Part shown: in pieces, positions 1 through 9,925 of the stretch
Numbering within the stretch: the stretch's first letter is position 1
Layout of the letters: each line of letters starts with the position of its first letter
Source: Methylotetracoccus oryzae
GTDB taxonomy: Bacteria > Pseudomonadota > Gammaproteobacteria > Methylococcales > Methylococcaceae
Direction of reading: 5' to 3'
NCBI RefSeq assembly: GCF_006175985.1
Contig: NZ_SRSH01000005.1
Coordinates: forward strand, 62,001-126,000
DNA length: 64,000 nt
Position numbers and translations under genes: made by a program
Notes under the pieces: generated by a model
What the model saw: only the letters and a program-made list of their open reading frames with translations
Databases searched by the model: none
Told to the model about the DNA's origin: nothing

Positions 1-2090
1 GCCTGGACTACATCGAGGCCGTTGCCGCAATCAAGGCCACGCTCCCGCATGCACTGATATCGGGCGGCGTGTCGAACGTGTCGTTTTCGTTCCGCGGCAA
101 CAATCCGGTCCGCGAGGCGATCCACGCGGTCTTCCTGTATCACGCGATCCGGGCCGGCCTGGACATGGGCATCGTCAATGCCGGGCAACTTGCGATCTAC
201 GCCGAACTGCCCGAGGAACTGCGCGAGCGCGTCGAGGATGTCGTGCTGGCCCGCCGCGACGATGCGACCGAGCGGCTGCTGGCCATCGCGGAGAAGTATC
301 GCGGCGACGGCAGTGTCGCGGAACGCAAGGAAGATCTCGAGTGGCGATCATGGTCGGTCGCGAAGCGACTGGAGCACGCACTCGTCAAGGGTATCGATGA
401 GTTCATCGAGGAAGACACCGAAGCAGCCCGTCAGGCGGCCGAACGGCCGCTGCATGTAATCGAAGGTCCGCTGATGGACGGCATGAACGTCGTCGGCGAC
501 CTGTTCGGCGCCGGTCAGATGTTCCTGCCGCAGGTCGTCAAGTCGGCCCGGGTCATGAAGAAGTCCGTGGCGTACCTGATGCCCTTCATGGAGGCCGAGA
601 AGGAGGCGTTGGGCGACCACCGCTCGAACGGCAAGATCCTGTTAGCGACGGTCAAGGGCGATGTGCACGACATCGGCAAGAACATCGTCGGCGTCGTGCT
701 GCAATGCAACGGTTACGACGTGGTCGATCTTGGCGTCATGGTCGCCTGTGAACGCATCCTGCAGGAGGCCCGCGAGCATCAGGTCGACGTGATCGGCCTG
801 AGTGGCCTGATCACGCCTTCGCTGGACGAAATGGTACATGTCGCCAGGGAGATGGAGCGCCAGTCCTTCGACATACCCCTGCTCATCGGCGGCGCAACGA
901 CTTCCCGAGTGCACACGGCCGTCAAGATCGCACCGCACTATACGCGTGGTGCCACGGTTTACGTGACCGACGCGTCCCGCGCGGTGGGTGTTGCATCCAG
1001 CCTGTTGAGCGAGGATCAGCGCGACGACTATATGGCCGGGATCCGCAAGGAATACGAAGACGTCAGGGAGCGGCACGGCGGGCGGCAGTCCCATAAGCCA
1101 CAGCTGACGTTGGCCGAGGCCAGGGCGAATGCCTTTCGCACGGATTGGGCGCACTACGCGCCGGCCCGGCCAAGTTTCCTGGGCGTGCAGCAGTTCAAGC
1201 GCTTCCCGCTGGCAACCCTGGTACCGTACATCGATTGGTCGCCGTTCTTCCACACCTGGGAACTGGCCGGCAGCTACCCGAAGATACTCGATGACGAGGT
1301 GGTCGGCGAGCAGGCGCGCGCCCTCTGGAAGGATGCCCAGGCGATGCTCGAGATCCTGGTTGCGAACGACTGGCTCGAGGCCAGCGCGGCCGTCGGCTTC
1401 TTCTGCGCCAATACCGAAGGCGACGATATCGTGTTGTTCACGGACGAGTCGCGTACCGAACGGCTGGCCGTCATCCATGGCCTGCGGCAGCAGGCGGTCA
1501 AGCCGCCGGGCCAGCCGAATTACTGCCTCGGCGACTTTGTGGCGCCCATCAGCACGGGTGTCGCGGATTATCTCGGCGCGTTTGCCTTGACCACAGGGCA
1601 CGGGATCGAACAGCATCTCGAACGCTTCGCGGCGGAGCATGACGATTACAGCAGCATCATGTTGAAGGCTCTGGCCGACCGTCTCGCCGAGGCCTTTGCC
1701 GAGTGTCTGCACGAGCGTGTGCGCAAGGTGCTCTGGGGCTATATGGCCGATGAGCATTTCAGCAACGAAGAACTGATCGAGGAAGTGTACCGGGGTATCC
1801 GTCCGGCTCCCGGCTATCCGGCCTGTCCGGACCACACCGAAAAGGCAACCCTGTTCGAGTTGCTCGACGCCGAGCGTGTCACCGGGATTGCGCTGACGGA
1901 ATCTTTCGCGATGATGCCCGCCTCATCCGTCAGCGGCTGGTATCTGGCCCACCCGGCATCCCGCTATTTCAATGTCGGGAAGCTTGGCGAAGATCAGGTC
2001 CGGGACTATGCGCAGCGCAAGGGTATGCCGCTGGCCGTGATGGAGCGCTGGCTGGCGCCGAACCTGGCCTACGAGCCGTCGAGCCGGTAG
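1..2090 (+). CDS. metH: Methionine synthase, cobalamin-dependent (C-terminal part, cut by window edge)
   Basis: Transfers a methyl group from methyl-tetrahydrofolate to homocysteine through cobalamin. The reading frame is open from base 3, so the N-terminal homocysteine-binding part lies outside the window. Seen in order: the end of the pterin-binding barrel ([16 protein letters not shown]), a helical cap, the B12-binding domain with the cobalt-ligating His motif DVHDIG near base 660 and the [11 protein letters not shown] stretch, and the AdoMet reactivation domain with [15 protein letters not shown] near base 1800. Those are the diagnostic MetH signatures, and the C-terminus is intact. The next gene starts about 80 nt downstream. 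Confidence 0.97.
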   Translation, partial: LDYIEAVAAIKATLPHALISGGVSNVSFSFRGNNPVREAIHAVFLYHAIRAGLDMGIVNAGQLAIYAELPEELRERVEDVVLARRDDATERLLAIAEKYRGDGSVAERKEDLEWRSWSVAKRLEHALVKGIDEFIEEDTEAARQAAERPLHVIEGPLMDGMNVVGDLFGAGQMFLPQVVKSARVMKKSVAYLMPFMEAEKEALGDHRSNGKILLATVKGDVHDIGKNIVGVVLQCNGYDVVDLGVMVACERILQEAREHQVDVIGLSGLITPSLDEMVHVAREMERQSFDIPLLIGGATTSRVHTAVKIAPHYTRGATVYVTDASRAVGVASSLLSEDQRDDYMAGIRKEYEDVRERHGGRQSHKPQLTLAEARANAFRTDWAHYAPARPSFLGVQQFKRFPLATLVPYIDWSPFFHTWELAGSYPKILDDEVVGEQARALWKDAQAMLEILVANDWLEASAAVGFFCANTEGDDIVLFTDESRTERLAVIHGLRQQAVKPPGQPNYCLGDFVAPISTGVADYLGAFALTTGHGIEQHLERFAAEHDDYSSIMLKALADRLAEAFAECLHERVRKVLWGYMADEHFSNEELIEEVYRGIRPAPGYPACPDHTEKATLFELLDAERVTGIALTESFAMMPASSVSGWYLAHPASRYFNVGKLGEDQVRDYAQRKGMPLAVMERWLAPNLAYEPSSR

Positions 2091-2169
2091 GTGGTCCGCG
2101 CATAATGAACATCAGGGCAGAAGCGCGATCGAAAGGGCAGGCCGCGTGCGTCAGACGTGGAGGTGTGCG

Positions 2170-2421
2170 GTGACCCTCGACACGCCAATGCTGACGCTCT
2201 TGGGAACGATGGGTTGCCATTTATGCGACGAGGCCGTTGCGGTCCTGCAGCAGGCCGCGGTCCCCGAATGGCAGACGGTCGACATTGCCGACGATGCGGC
2301 CCTCCTGGCGCGGTACGGCACGCGCATCCCGGTCGTGCGCAACGAGGGGAGCGGGCGCGAAGTCGGCTGGCCATTCGATGCTGCGGCGTTGCAGGAGTTG
2401 ATGGCCAGCGGGGCAGACTGA
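2170..2421 (+). CDS. Glutaredoxin-like small thiol protein (DUF836 type)
   Basis: About 83 residues with a thioredoxin-fold pattern: beta strand MLTLLGTMGC, active-site-like GCHLCDEA, and the cis-Pro strand RIPVVRNEG. CxxC near the N-terminus followed by an IPV motif is typical of the glutaredoxin-like DUF836 family. Start: GGAGGT at 2159-2164 is correctly spaced from GTG 2170; an upstream in-frame GTG at 2146 would add eight residues but overlaps this ribosome binding site. Cytoplasmic thiol-disulfide role is inferred; the substrate is unknown. It lies between metH and fumC with short spacers. Confidence 0.8.
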   Translation: MTLDTPMLTLLGTMGCHLCDEAVAVLQQAAVPEWQTVDIADDAALLARYGTRIPVVRNEGSGREVGWPFDAAALQELMASGAD

Positions 2422-2461
2422 GGCCTTGCACCGGGACTCACCATCGGATTGATCACAGAGG

Positions 2462-3847
2462 ATGACCGTGAATACCCGAATCGAACGCGACAGCATGGGC
2501 GAGATGCAGGTCCCCGCCGATGCCTTGTACGGCGCCCAGACGCAACGAGCTGTACAAAATTTCCCGATCAGCGGCCTGCGCCTGCCGGATCGTTTCATTC
2601 GTGCGGTTGCACTGATCAAACAGACGGCGGCAGCCGTCAACGTGCGTCTCGGCCTGCTGGACGGATCGATCGGCGCTGCGATCGAAGCGGCGGCGCAGGC
2701 CGTGCTCGATGGCGAGTACGCCGATCAGTTCCCGGTCGATGTCTACCAGACGGGGTCCGGAACCAGCACGAACATGAACGTCAACGAGGTGCTTGCGGCG
2801 ATTGCATCCCGCAACGCCGGACAGGCCGTCAGTGCGAACGACCACGTCAACATGAGTCAGAGCAGCAACGACGTGATCCCGACGGCGATCCACGTCAGCG
2901 CGGCACTGGCGATCAACGAAATCCTGATCCCCGCCCTGGAACATCTGTCGGCGACGGTCCGCGCGAAAGGCCAGGCCGAGAGCCATGTCGTCAAGACCGG
3001 CCGCACCCATCTGATGGATGCGATGCCGATCCGGTTGGAACAGGAACTCCAGGGCTGGGCTGCGCAAATCGACAGCGGTGTCGAGCGCCTGCGCGCCAGC
3101 CTGCCGCGTCTGTATCGAATTGCCCAGGGCGGAACCGCGGTCGGCACCGGCATCAACGCGCATCCTGAGTTCGCAGGGCGGGTCGCCGAGGCGCTGGCGG
3201 ATGCGACGGGCCTGCCGTTCGTGCCGAACCCATCGTTCTTCGAGGGCTTGAGCAGTCAGGATGCCGCTGTCGAGGTATCGGGCCAACTGAAGACGATTGC
3301 GGTCGGCATCATGAAGATTGCGAACGATCTTCGCTGGATGAACTCCGGACCCTTGGCTGGTCTCGGTGAGATCGAACTGCCAGCGCTTCAGCCTGGCAGT
3401 TCCATCATGCCCGGCAAGGTCAATCCGGTGATTCCGGAAGCAGCCTGCATGGTCGCTGCGCAGGTAATCGGCAATGACGCGACGATTACCGTCGCCGGAC
3501 AGGCCGGTTCTTTTCAGCTCAATGTGATGCTGCCCGTGATCGCCCATAACCTGCTGGCCAGCATCGAGTTGCTGGCCAATGTGGCTCGGCTGCTGGCGGA
3601 CAAGGCGATCGCCGACTTCCGGGTCCGGGAAGACAATCTGAAGCGGGCTTTGTCGCTGAATCCGATTCTCGTGACTGCGCTCAATCCGATGATCGGCTAC
3701 CTCAAGGCAGCGGAGGTGGCCAAGGCCGCCTATCGGAGCGGCCGACCCATCGTCGATGTGGCCGAGGAAATGACGGGGTTAGCGCGCGCGCAGTTGTTGG
3801 CCGTGCTTGATCCTGCCCAGCTGACCCGAGGTGGAATCTCGGACTGA
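2462..3847 (+). CDS. fumC: Class II fumarate hydratase
   Basis: Interconverts fumarate and L-malate in the TCA cycle; oxygen-stable, iron-free tetramer. 461 residues, the usual FumC length. Opens with the [25 protein letters not shown]-like N-terminal pattern of the family; has [14 protein letters not shown], the [15 protein letters not shown] active-site segment, [10 protein letters not shown], and the fumarase/aspartase signature [11 protein letters not shown] near residue 313. ATG 2462 sits directly after AGAGG; GTG 2468 (giving M-N-T-R as in enteric FumC) has better ribosome-binding-site spacing and may be the real start. It precedes sdhB, so two consecutive TCA steps are adjacent. Confidence 0.96.
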   Translation: MTVNTRIERDSMGEMQVPADALYGAQTQRAVQNFPISGLRLPDRFIRAVALIKQTAAAVNVRLGLLDGSIGAAIEAAAQAVLDGEYADQFPVDVYQTGSGTSTNMNVNEVLAAIASRNAGQAVSANDHVNMSQSSNDVIPTAIHVSAALAINEILIPALEHLSATVRAKGQAESHVVKTGRTHLMDAMPIRLEQELQGWAAQIDSGVERLRASLPRLYRIAQGGTAVGTGINAHPEFAGRVAEALADATGLPFVPNPSFFEGLSSQDAAVEVSGQLKTIAVGIMKIANDLRWMNSGPLAGLGEIELPALQPGSSIMPGKVNPVIPEAACMVAAQVIGNDATITVAGQAGSFQLNVMLPVIAHNLLASIELLANVARLLADKAIADFRVREDNLKRALSLNPILVTALNPMIGYLKAAEVAKAAYRSGRPIVDVAEEMTGLARAQLLAVLDPAQLTRGGISD

Positions 3848-3918
3848 AACCAGGGTGGGACGGCGGATTCCTGTCAACAACGACCTTCGATTTCGTATCA
3901 ATAACGTTAAGGTGCCGT

Positions 3919-4701
3919 ATGGCTGAGTTTCGATTGCCGCCGGGCTCGCAGGTACAGCCTGGCCGGATTCATCCCAAACCGACGGGCGGCGGAAGCCTTC
4001 GGCGGATCGAGGTCTATCGATGGGATCCCGATCGCGATGAGAATCCGCGGATGGATGTCTTTCATGTCGATGCCGAGCGCTGTGGCCCGATGGTGCTGGA
4101 CGCACTGATCGCGATCAAGAACGAGATCGACAGCACACTGACGTTCCGGCGCTCTTGCCGCGAGGGGGTGTGCGGCTCGTGTGCGATGACGATCAACGGT
4201 CGGAACGGACTGGCGTGCACGAAAGCGCTGGATGCCGTGGACGATGTCGTCAGGATCACGCCGCTGCCGCACCTGCCGGTCGTGAAGGACCTCGTGCCGG
4301 ACATGACGCATTTCTATGCCCAGTACGCGTCCGTCAAGCCCTGGATGCAGTCCCCGTCACCGGCGCCGGCCGACCACGAGCGACTGCAGAGCCACGAGGA
4401 ACGCGCCAAGCTGGACGGACTGATCGAATGCATTCTGTGCGCCTGTTGCTCGACCTCGTGCCCCAGTTACTGGTGGAATGGCGACCGTTATCTGGGGCCG
4501 GCCACCTTGCTGCAGGCCTATCGCTGGATCGCGGACAGTCGCGACGAGGCGACTGGGGAGCGGTTGGACGCGTTGGAGGATCCATTCAAACTGTATCGCT
4601 GCCACACGATCATGAACTGTGTGGATGCGTGCCCTAAGGGGCTCAATCCGGCCAAGGCCATCGGGGAGATCAAAAAGCTGTTGGTAGCCCGGCAGACGTG
4701 A
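3919..4701 (+). CDS. sdhB: Succinate dehydrogenase iron-sulfur subunit
   Basis: Electron-transfer subunit of membrane-bound complex II. 260 residues. The N-terminal plant-ferredoxin-like half carries the [2Fe-2S] motif [11 protein letters not shown] from about residue 80 with a later Cys (NGLACTK). The C-terminal half carries two ferredoxin-type clusters: [13 protein letters not shown] and [23 protein letters not shown] lies upstream of ATG 3919. The sdhC, sdhD and sdhA genes are not in the window; the gene upstream is fumC, so this sdhB is separated from at least part of its complex. It overlaps sdhE by 4 nt (GTGA), indicating translational coupling. Confidence 0.96.
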   Translation: MAEFRLPPGSQVQPGRIHPKPTGGGSLRRIEVYRWDPDRDENPRMDVFHVDAERCGPMVLDALIAIKNEIDSTLTFRRSCREGVCGSCAMTINGRNGLACTKALDAVDDVVRITPLPHLPVVKDLVPDMTHFYAQYASVKPWMQSPSPAPADHERLQSHEERAKLDGLIECILCACCSTSCPSYWWNGDRYLGPATLLQAYRWIADSRDEATGERLDALEDPFKLYRCHTIMNCVDACPKGLNPAKAIGEIKKLLVARQT

Positions 4702-4946
4702 CGGGTGTGCCGCCCGAGTTGGTGTGGCGCTGCCGCCGCGGCACCCGCGAACTCGATCTCTTGCTGTCCCGTTACCTGGAACAGGCCTATGCCGCCGCGC
4801 CTTCCGACGAGCAAGCGCGATTCGTCGCGTTGCTGGAGCGCCGCGACAGCGAACTGCAGGCCCTGTTTTTCGGTGGCGCGAACCGGGATGAGTCCTTAGG
4901 CGATCTGCCGGCCCGGATTCTTGCGCTCGCTTCGGTTTCCGCTTGA
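4698..4946 (+). CDS. sdhE: FAD assembly factor SdhE (YgfY/CptB)
   Basis: Small cytoplasmic factor that promotes covalent attachment of FAD to succinate dehydrogenase SdhA. 82 residues; carries the family signature [16 protein letters not shown] (RGxxELD) near the N-terminus, and the helical bundle pattern through [17 protein letters not shown]. Start GTG 4698 overlaps the sdhB stop by 4 nt. The position directly after sdhB strongly supports the assignment. Confidence 0.93.
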   Translation: MTGVPPELVWRCRRGTRELDLLLSRYLEQAYAAAPSDEQARFVALLERRDSELQALFFGGANRDESLGDLPARILALASVSA

Positions 4947-5385
4947 GCCGGGTGCGGCACTCGTGCGCTACGTGGTGCTGCTGCATCTGCTGGCAGGGCT
5001 CGCGATCTGGGTCTGTGCACTCCCGCTGCTGGCGCGTCTAGTTGGGGTCTGCCTGATCGCTGCCAGTCACGGGTATCAGATGCGCCGGCTATCGCGGCTG
5101 GGCGGATTCCTGTGTTACGGGGAAGAGCGGGGCTGGTGGTTTGAACGCAACGATTGCCCACCGGAGCGGCTGGAGATCAGGGGCAGCAGTGTCGTGACGC
5201 CGTGGATCGTGGTGGTGCAGGCACGTGGCGACTGCGGCGAGTATGCGTGGGCGCTGGTCGCCGGTGCCGGTGATCGCGACAGCTTCCGACACCTGCGGGT
5301 GTGCCTGCGCGTTGACGGGTCGTCCGGGAATCCTTCGTCGCGGCAGCGGGAGGTGGCTGCGCCGCAGGGCAGTCGCGCTTCTTGA
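4921..5385 (+). CDS. YgfX/CptA-like inner membrane protein
   Basis: 154 residues beginning at TTG 4921, inside the end of sdhE (26-nt overlap). After a short basic segment come two adjacent hydrophobic helices (RYVVLLHLLAGLAIWVCALP and ARLVGVCLIAAS), then a cytoplasmic beta-rich tail with GYQMRRLSRLGGFLCYG. This layout and the position behind sdhE match YgfX (CptA), described in E. coli as the partner of YgfY affecting cell shape and growth. The assignment rests mostly on synteny and topology, since sequence in this family is weakly conserved. Confidence 0.72.
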   Translation: MRSLRFPLEPGAALVRYVVLLHLLAGLAIWVCALPLLARLVGVCLIAASHGYQMRRLSRLGGFLCYGEERGWWFERNDCPPERLEIRGSSVVTPWIVVVQARGDCGEYAWALVAGAGDRDSFRHLRVCLRVDGSSGNPSSRQREVAAPQGSRAS

Positions 5386-5420
5386 CACATCGTTCTGCAA
5401 TTCCATAACAAACTCCTGCA

Positions 5421-5972
5421 ATGATCGCCCGCCAGCCCTTGCTGATTGCCCGTCTCATAGTGCTGCCCATGCTGATTGGCATCGCCGCAGCGTTGCCGGG
5501 CTGCGCGCCGCGACGGGTTGCCGGGCCTGCACCCGGCGCGGACCGGCCCCCGGCTTCGCGGCCAGAAGCGGTGTCCCCGTCGTCGAAGCCCGCTGCGCCG
5601 TCCACGAAATCTGAAACGCAACCCTCCAACGCGGCTTCCTCTCCTGCCGAGGAAAAGGGGCCCGTCGAACCGGCAGTGATCGTCGCGTTGCTGGAGGAGT
5701 CGGCGGCGAGCCGCTCATCCGGGGATCTCGACAATGCAGTGGCCTCGCTGGAAAGGGCGCTGCGGATTCAACCGCGCAATCCTCGCCTGTGGCACGAGCT
5801 GGCGCAGGTACGGCTGGAACAGGGCGAACCTGCCCTCGCGGAGGAGTTGGCGCGGAAATCGTCTGCTCTGGCGGAGGACAACGAGGGCCTGATCGCGGCG
5901 AATCAGCAGCTGATGGAAGAAGCTCGCCAGCGTCAGACGCCCGGGGCAGCGGCGCCGGCAGCGGCGGAGTAG
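5421..5972 (+). CDS. TPR-containing outer membrane lipoprotein
   Basis: 183 residues. Signal sequence with a lipobox (AAALPGC, Cys near residue 31), then a Pro/Ala/Ser-rich linker, then TPR-like helices (SSGDLDNAVASLERALRIQP, NPRLWHELAQVRLEQGEPALAEELARKSS). Function is unknown; TPR lipoproteins usually scaffold envelope complexes. The helicase gene starts 1 nt after its stop codon, so the two are co-transcribed, though no functional link is evident. Confidence 0.75.
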   Translation: MIARQPLLIARLIVLPMLIGIAAALPGCAPRRVAGPAPGADRPPASRPEAVSPSSKPAAPSTKSETQPSNAASSPAEEKGPVEPAVIVALLEESAASRSSGDLDNAVASLERALRIQPRNPRLWHELAQVRLEQGEPALAEELARKSSALAEDNEGLIAANQQLMEEARQRQTPGAAAPAAAE

Positions 5973-5973
5973 G

Positions 5974-7917
5974 GTGATTTCGCTGGAAGCCGTTTTCGCT
6001 GCGGACGGCCCTCTAGCGCGCGAGTTGCCCCATTATCTGCCGCGGGCAGGCCAGCTTGACATGGCCCGGGCGGTCGCTGCGGCGATAGCCGACCGGCAGA
6101 CACTGCTTGCCGAGGCCGGCACCGGAATCGGCAAGACCTATGCCTACCTGGTGCCGGCGATCCTGTCGGGTCGGCGAATCATCGTATCGACGGGGACGCG
6201 CACGCTGCAGGACCAGCTGTTCGGCAAGGACTTGCCGGTGCTGCGCCGCGCTTTGGGGGTCCCGTTCAGCGCTGACTTGCTCAAGGGCCGCGGCAATTAT
6301 CTATGCCGGTACCGGCTGGAGCACGTGCTCGGCTTCCACCTCGGGCAGCGCGTGCAGGATGCTGCCCAGATCGAGAGTCTACGCCGCTGGGCGCGCTTTA
6401 CGACAGTCGGGGACAAGGCCGAGGTCGCTGACATACCCGACGAGTCCCCGCTGTGGCATGCGGTCACCTCGACGGCAGACAACTGTCTGGGGCAGGAGTG
6501 TCCCAGCTATGGCAGCTGTTGTGTCGCGGCAGCGCGGCGGCGCGCTCAAGAGGCGCAGATTCTGATCATCAATCATCATTTGCTTTGGGCGGACTGGGTG
6601 CTCAAGGCGGACGGTCTGGGTGAACTGCTGCCCGAGGCGGAGGTGGTCATCGTTGACGAAGCCCATCAGTTCTCCGAGGCGGCGTCGCAGTTTCTTGGGG
6701 TCAGTCTGGGCTCGAGGCAAGTCGAGGCGTGCGCCGAAGATCTCCGGCTCGAACTGGGGAAATTTCCGGGCGAGTTCCGGGAATTGGTGGCTGGAGCGTC
6801 CCGGGTCGAAGAGACGCTGCAGGATGCCACGCTTGCCCTGGGCGGTGCCGCGGAACGCGCGGCCTGGACGCACGCGGCCATGCTGCCCGAGGTTGCGGAA
6901 GCCTTCGCGGCTCTGGCGGAAAGCTTGAGTACGCTGCGTGATGGGCTTTCGCGGGTCATCGAACGCAGCCCGGGACTGGAGTCCTGCCATCATCGTGTCG
7001 AGACCCTGGTTGAGCGCCTCGGGGGGTTCGTCGGGGAGACCGAGACGGATGACAAGGACGTGCTATGGGTCGACGTACGCCGACGCGGGTTCCAACTGTA
7101 CCGGACACCCATCGACACCGCGGAAGAGTTCGCCCGTTTCCACGAAGCCAGTGGCGCCAGTTGGATCTTTACGTCGGCAACACTTGCCAGCGGCGGGAGT
7201 TTCGACGAGACAGCCCGGGAGTTGGGAGTCGATGATTGTGTCGCCTTCCATTGCGACAGCCCCTTCAATTACCGTCAGCAATGTCTGATCTATCTGCCGC
7301 CGGGTCTCCCGGAACCTTCTCACCCCGATTTTACGAGCCGAATGATCGAGACGGTGCTGCCGGTACTCTCGGCCAGCCGCGGGCGCGCATTCCTGCTGTT
7401 CACGAGCCACCAGGCCATGAATCGCGGCGCCGAGTTGCTCCGCCTGGCGGATCTGCCGTTCCCGCTATTCGTCCAGGGTACCCAGCCGAAGGCCCTGTTG
7501 CTGGATCAGTTTCAGCGCGCGGGCAACGGCGTTCTGTTGGGCACGGCAAGCTTCTGGGAGGGCGTGGATGTGCGCGGGGCACTACTGTCGTGCGTGATCA
7601 TCGACAAGTTACCGTTTGCCTCGCCCGGCGACCCGGTCCTCGCTGCGCGTATCGAAGCTGTCAAGGCGACGGGTGGCGATCCGTTCCGTTCGTTGCAGTT
7701 GCCCGCGGCTGTAATGGCGTTGCGACAGGGATTCGGCCGGCTGATTCGTGATGTTCATGATCGCGGTGTGTTCGTGCTGTGTGATCCCCGGGTTGTGACG
7801 AAAAGCTATGGAGCGCGCTTCATCGGCAGCCTGCCGCCGATGCCGCGCACGCGCCGCATCAGTGACATCGAGGCGTTTTTCGCGGCAGAGACAGTGGAGG
7901 CCGAGGAGTCCACATGA
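5974..7917 (+). CDS. yoaA: ATP-dependent DNA helicase, YoaA/DinG family
   Basis: Superfamily 2 XPD-like 5'-3' helicase. 647 residues. Walker A EAGTGIGKTYAYL, motif Ia STGTRTLQDQL, DEAH box VIVDEAHQFSEAA, and C-terminal helicase motifs (LLGTASFWEGVDVRG, QGFGRLIRD). Four cysteines positioned to hold an XPD-type [4Fe-4S] cluster: C111 (NYLCRYRLEH) and C171, C176, C182 (NCLGQECPSYGSC). In E. coli YoaA works with HolC in repair of replication forks. Start GTG 5974. The stop overlaps tsaB by 4 nt, the same yoaA-tsaB neighbourhood as in enterics. Confidence 0.92.
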   Translation: MISLEAVFAADGPLARELPHYLPRAGQLDMARAVAAAIADRQTLLAEAGTGIGKTYAYLVPAILSGRRIIVSTGTRTLQDQLFGKDLPVLRRALGVPFSADLLKGRGNYLCRYRLEHVLGFHLGQRVQDAAQIESLRRWARFTTVGDKAEVADIPDESPLWHAVTSTADNCLGQECPSYGSCCVAAARRRAQEAQILIINHHLLWADWVLKADGLGELLPEAEVVIVDEAHQFSEAASQFLGVSLGSRQVEACAEDLRLELGKFPGEFRELVAGASRVEETLQDATLALGGAAERAAWTHAAMLPEVAEAFAALAESLSTLRDGLSRVIERSPGLESCHHRVETLVERLGGFVGETETDDKDVLWVDVRRRGFQLYRTPIDTAEEFARFHEASGASWIFTSATLASGGSFDETARELGVDDCVAFHCDSPFNYRQQCLIYLPPGLPEPSHPDFTSRMIETVLPVLSASRGRAFLLFTSHQAMNRGAELLRLADLPFPLFVQGTQPKALLLDQFQRAGNGVLLGTASFWEGVDVRGALLSCVIIDKLPFASPGDPVLAARIEAVKATGGDPFRSLQLPAAVMALRQGFGRLIRDVHDRGVFVLCDPRVVTKSYGARFIGSLPPMPRTRRISDIEAFFAAETVEAEEST

Positions 7918-8606
7918 AGATTTTGGCTATCGAAACGGCGACCGAGGCCTGTTCCGCCGCCCTGGTGCAGGATGGTGACGTCATTGAGCGATATGTCGTC
8001 GCGCCCCGCGAGCACAATCGCTTGATCCTGCCGATGATCGAAGAGGTCCTGGCCGAAGCCGGGGTAGTGCGGACGCAGATCGACGCCGTTGCATTCGGTC
8101 GCGGTCCCGGTTCGTTTACAGGTCTCCGGATCGCAGCGGGTGTGACGCAAGGGATCGCCTATGGGCTCGATTGTCCGGTGTTGCCCGTGTCGACGCTCGC
8201 GGCGCTGGCTTTCCAGAGTTTCGAGGAAGCGGCCGGGGAGGGCGTCTATGCCTGCCTGGACGCGCGGATGGGTGAAATTTATGGTGCGCTTTTCCGTCGG
8301 GGGCAGGCGGGTGTCCCGGACCTCATCGGGGACGAAGCAGTCCTCGCGCCGGAAAGGGTCGAAGCCGCTGGCATAATGGTGCGATTGGGCGTCGGGAGCG
8401 GCTGGGTCACGTATCGGGGGGTATTGTCCGAGCGGTTGAAGACGGTCGTCGAGGTGCTTGAAGACCATTTTCCTCGCGCAGCCTATATCGGGCGACTGGG
8501 GGCCCGGGATTTCGCGGCCGGGCGCTGTGTGTCGGCCGGCGAAGCCATACCGGTTTATCTCCGGGATCAGGTGGCGCGGAAACCCAGGACGCAGGCCCGG
8601 GAATGA
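7914..8606 (+). CDS. tsaB: tRNA threonylcarbamoyladenosine biosynthesis protein TsaB
   Basis: Non-catalytic partner of TsaD in the TsaBDE complex that makes t6A37 in ANN-decoding tRNAs. 230 residues. ASKHA-fold signatures: MKILAIETATEACSAAL at the start, EHNRLILPMIEEVL, and the GRGPGSFTGLRIAAGVTQGIAYG segment. Length and motifs match TsaB rather than TsaD, which is larger with HxxxH metal ligands. Four-nt overlap with the helicase gene upstream. Confidence 0.94.
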   Translation: MKILAIETATEACSAALVQDGDVIERYVVAPREHNRLILPMIEEVLAEAGVVRTQIDAVAFGRGPGSFTGLRIAAGVTQGIAYGLDCPVLPVSTLAALAFQSFEEAAGEGVYACLDARMGEIYGALFRRGQAGVPDLIGDEAVLAPERVEAAGIMVRLGVGSGWVTYRGVLSERLKTVVEVLEDHFPRAAYIGRLGARDFAAGRCVSAGEAIPVYLRDQVARKPRTQARE

Positions 8607-8637
8607 GTCGGCGGGCCGCCTGTAGTAGACTAAGCGG

Positions 8638-9258
8638 ATGGCCCAATACTTCCAGATCCACCCGGACAACCCGCAAATCCGCCTGATCCGGCGTGCGGTC
8701 GAGATCGTCATGGATGGCGGTTTGGTGGTTTATCCGACCGATTCATCCTATGCGCTCGGGTGCCGGTTGGACAACAAGGAAGGGCTGGAACGCATACGGC
8801 GGATCAGGATGCTGGAGGAGGCGCACCATTTCACCCTGATCTGCCGCGATCTGTCGCACATCTCGGCGTTCGCGAAGTTCGGCAACGAAGCCTATCGGCT
8901 GATACGGCAGTTGTCCCCGGGACCGTATACGTTCATCCTTCGCGCGACCCGGGAGGTTCCCCGGCGGCTGCAACATCCGAAGGCCAAGACGATCGGCATC
9001 CGGTTACCGGACAATCCCGTCACCTTGGCGTTGCTGTCCGAATTGGGTGAACCGCTATTCAACTCGACCTTGATCGCACCGGATGCCGAAGAGTCCCTGT
9101 CGGATCCGGTCGAGATCCGCGATCGCCTCGAAAAGGCGGTCGACCTAGTGCTGGACGGCGGTATCGTCGCCTACGCTCCGACGACCATCATCGACTTCAC
9201 GGAAGATGAGCCCCGCGTGCTGCGCCAGGGTGCGGGCCCGGTCGACTTTCTCTCCTGA
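8638..9258 (+). CDS. yciO: YciO family protein (Sua5/YrdC-like)
   Basis: 206 residues. N-terminus MAQYFQIHPDNPQIRLI and VYPTDSSYALGC closely follow E. coli YciO; KRxR-type segment RIRRIRMLEEAHHFTLICRDL, LSPGPYTFILRAT and GIRLPDNP are shared with the Sua5/TsaC fold that makes threonylcarbamoyl-AMP. Family members of the YciO branch have uncertain or weak Sua5 activity, so the reaction is not asserted. Follows tsaB by 31 nt, joining a second t6A-related fold to the operon. Confidence 0.9.
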   Translation: MAQYFQIHPDNPQIRLIRRAVEIVMDGGLVVYPTDSSYALGCRLDNKEGLERIRRIRMLEEAHHFTLICRDLSHISAFAKFGNEAYRLIRQLSPGPYTFILRATREVPRRLQHPKAKTIGIRLPDNPVTLALLSELGEPLFNSTLIAPDAEESLSDPVEIRDRLEKAVDLVLDGGIVAYAPTTIIDFTEDEPRVLRQGAGPVDFLS

Positions 9259-9277
9259 TCAATCCCGCAAACTTTCC

Positions 9278-9925
9278 ATGCCCGATTTAGACACGTTCAT
9301 CCAGGCCCTCAGCGTATGGGCCATTCCGGTTCTGTTCGCGATCACGCTGCACGAAGTCGCGCACGGTTACGTTGCAAAGCTGTTGGGCGATACGACGGCA
9401 GCGAGCCTGGGCCGCCTGTCCCTGAACCCCATCCACCATATCGACCTGTTCGGAACGGTACTGATTCCGGGGCTGCTGGTCGCGACCAGCGGGATGATCT
9501 TCGGCTGGGCCAAGCCGGTCCCGGTTGACTACCGTCGTCTCAATCATCCGAAGCGGGACATGGCGCTGGTGGCCGTGGCCGGTCCTGCCGCGAATCTGCT
9601 GATGGCCGTGTTCTGGGCCCTGACAATCCGACTTGCCGTCGTCCTCCCGGACTACTTTTCGGAACCGATGCGACTGATGGGCATTGCCGGCATCAAGATT
9701 AACGTGGTGCTGGCCGTGTTGAACCTGTTGCCGATTCCGCCGCTCGACGGTGGACGCATCGCGGTGGGGCTGCTGCCCGACAAGCTGGCCTTCGGGCTGG
9801 CGCGGATTGAACCCTATGGCTTCGTGATTCTGCTGATCCTGCTGGCGACGAAGCTGCTCGACAGCATTCTCGGTTACCCGGCAGCGCTGCTGATCCGTCT
9901 GTTCGCCGATGTCGCCGGACTCTGA
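9278..9925 (+). CDS. Site-2-protease-family zinc metalloprotease (M50)
   Basis: Multi-spanning membrane peptidase of 215 residues from ATG 9278 (an upstream in-frame start inside yciO would lack membrane-protein character). Zinc-binding HExxH is seen as ITLHEVAHGYVAKLLGD, and the third ligand region as LNLLPIPPLDGGRI. Hydrophobic helices run through the length. This short, PDZ-less M50 type is commonly found beside scpA in gammaproteobacteria; its substrate is unknown. Overlaps the start of scpA by 17 nt. Confidence 0.9.
   Translation: MPDLDTFIQALSVWAIPVLFAITLHEVAHGYVAKLLGDTTAASLGRLSLNPIHHIDLFGTVLIPGLLVATSGMIFGWAKPVPVDYRRLNHPKRDMALVAVAGPAANLLMAVFWALTIRLAVVLPDYFSEPMRLMGIAGIKINVVLAVLNLLPIPPLDGGRIAVGLLPDKLAFGLARIEPYGFVILLILLATKLLDSILGYPAALLIRLFADVAGL

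Noticed and set aside
642-1835. 397-codon open frame antisense to metH
   Set aside because: Shadow of the MetH reading frame in GC-rich DNA; no domain, and MetH motifs are continuous on the plus strand.
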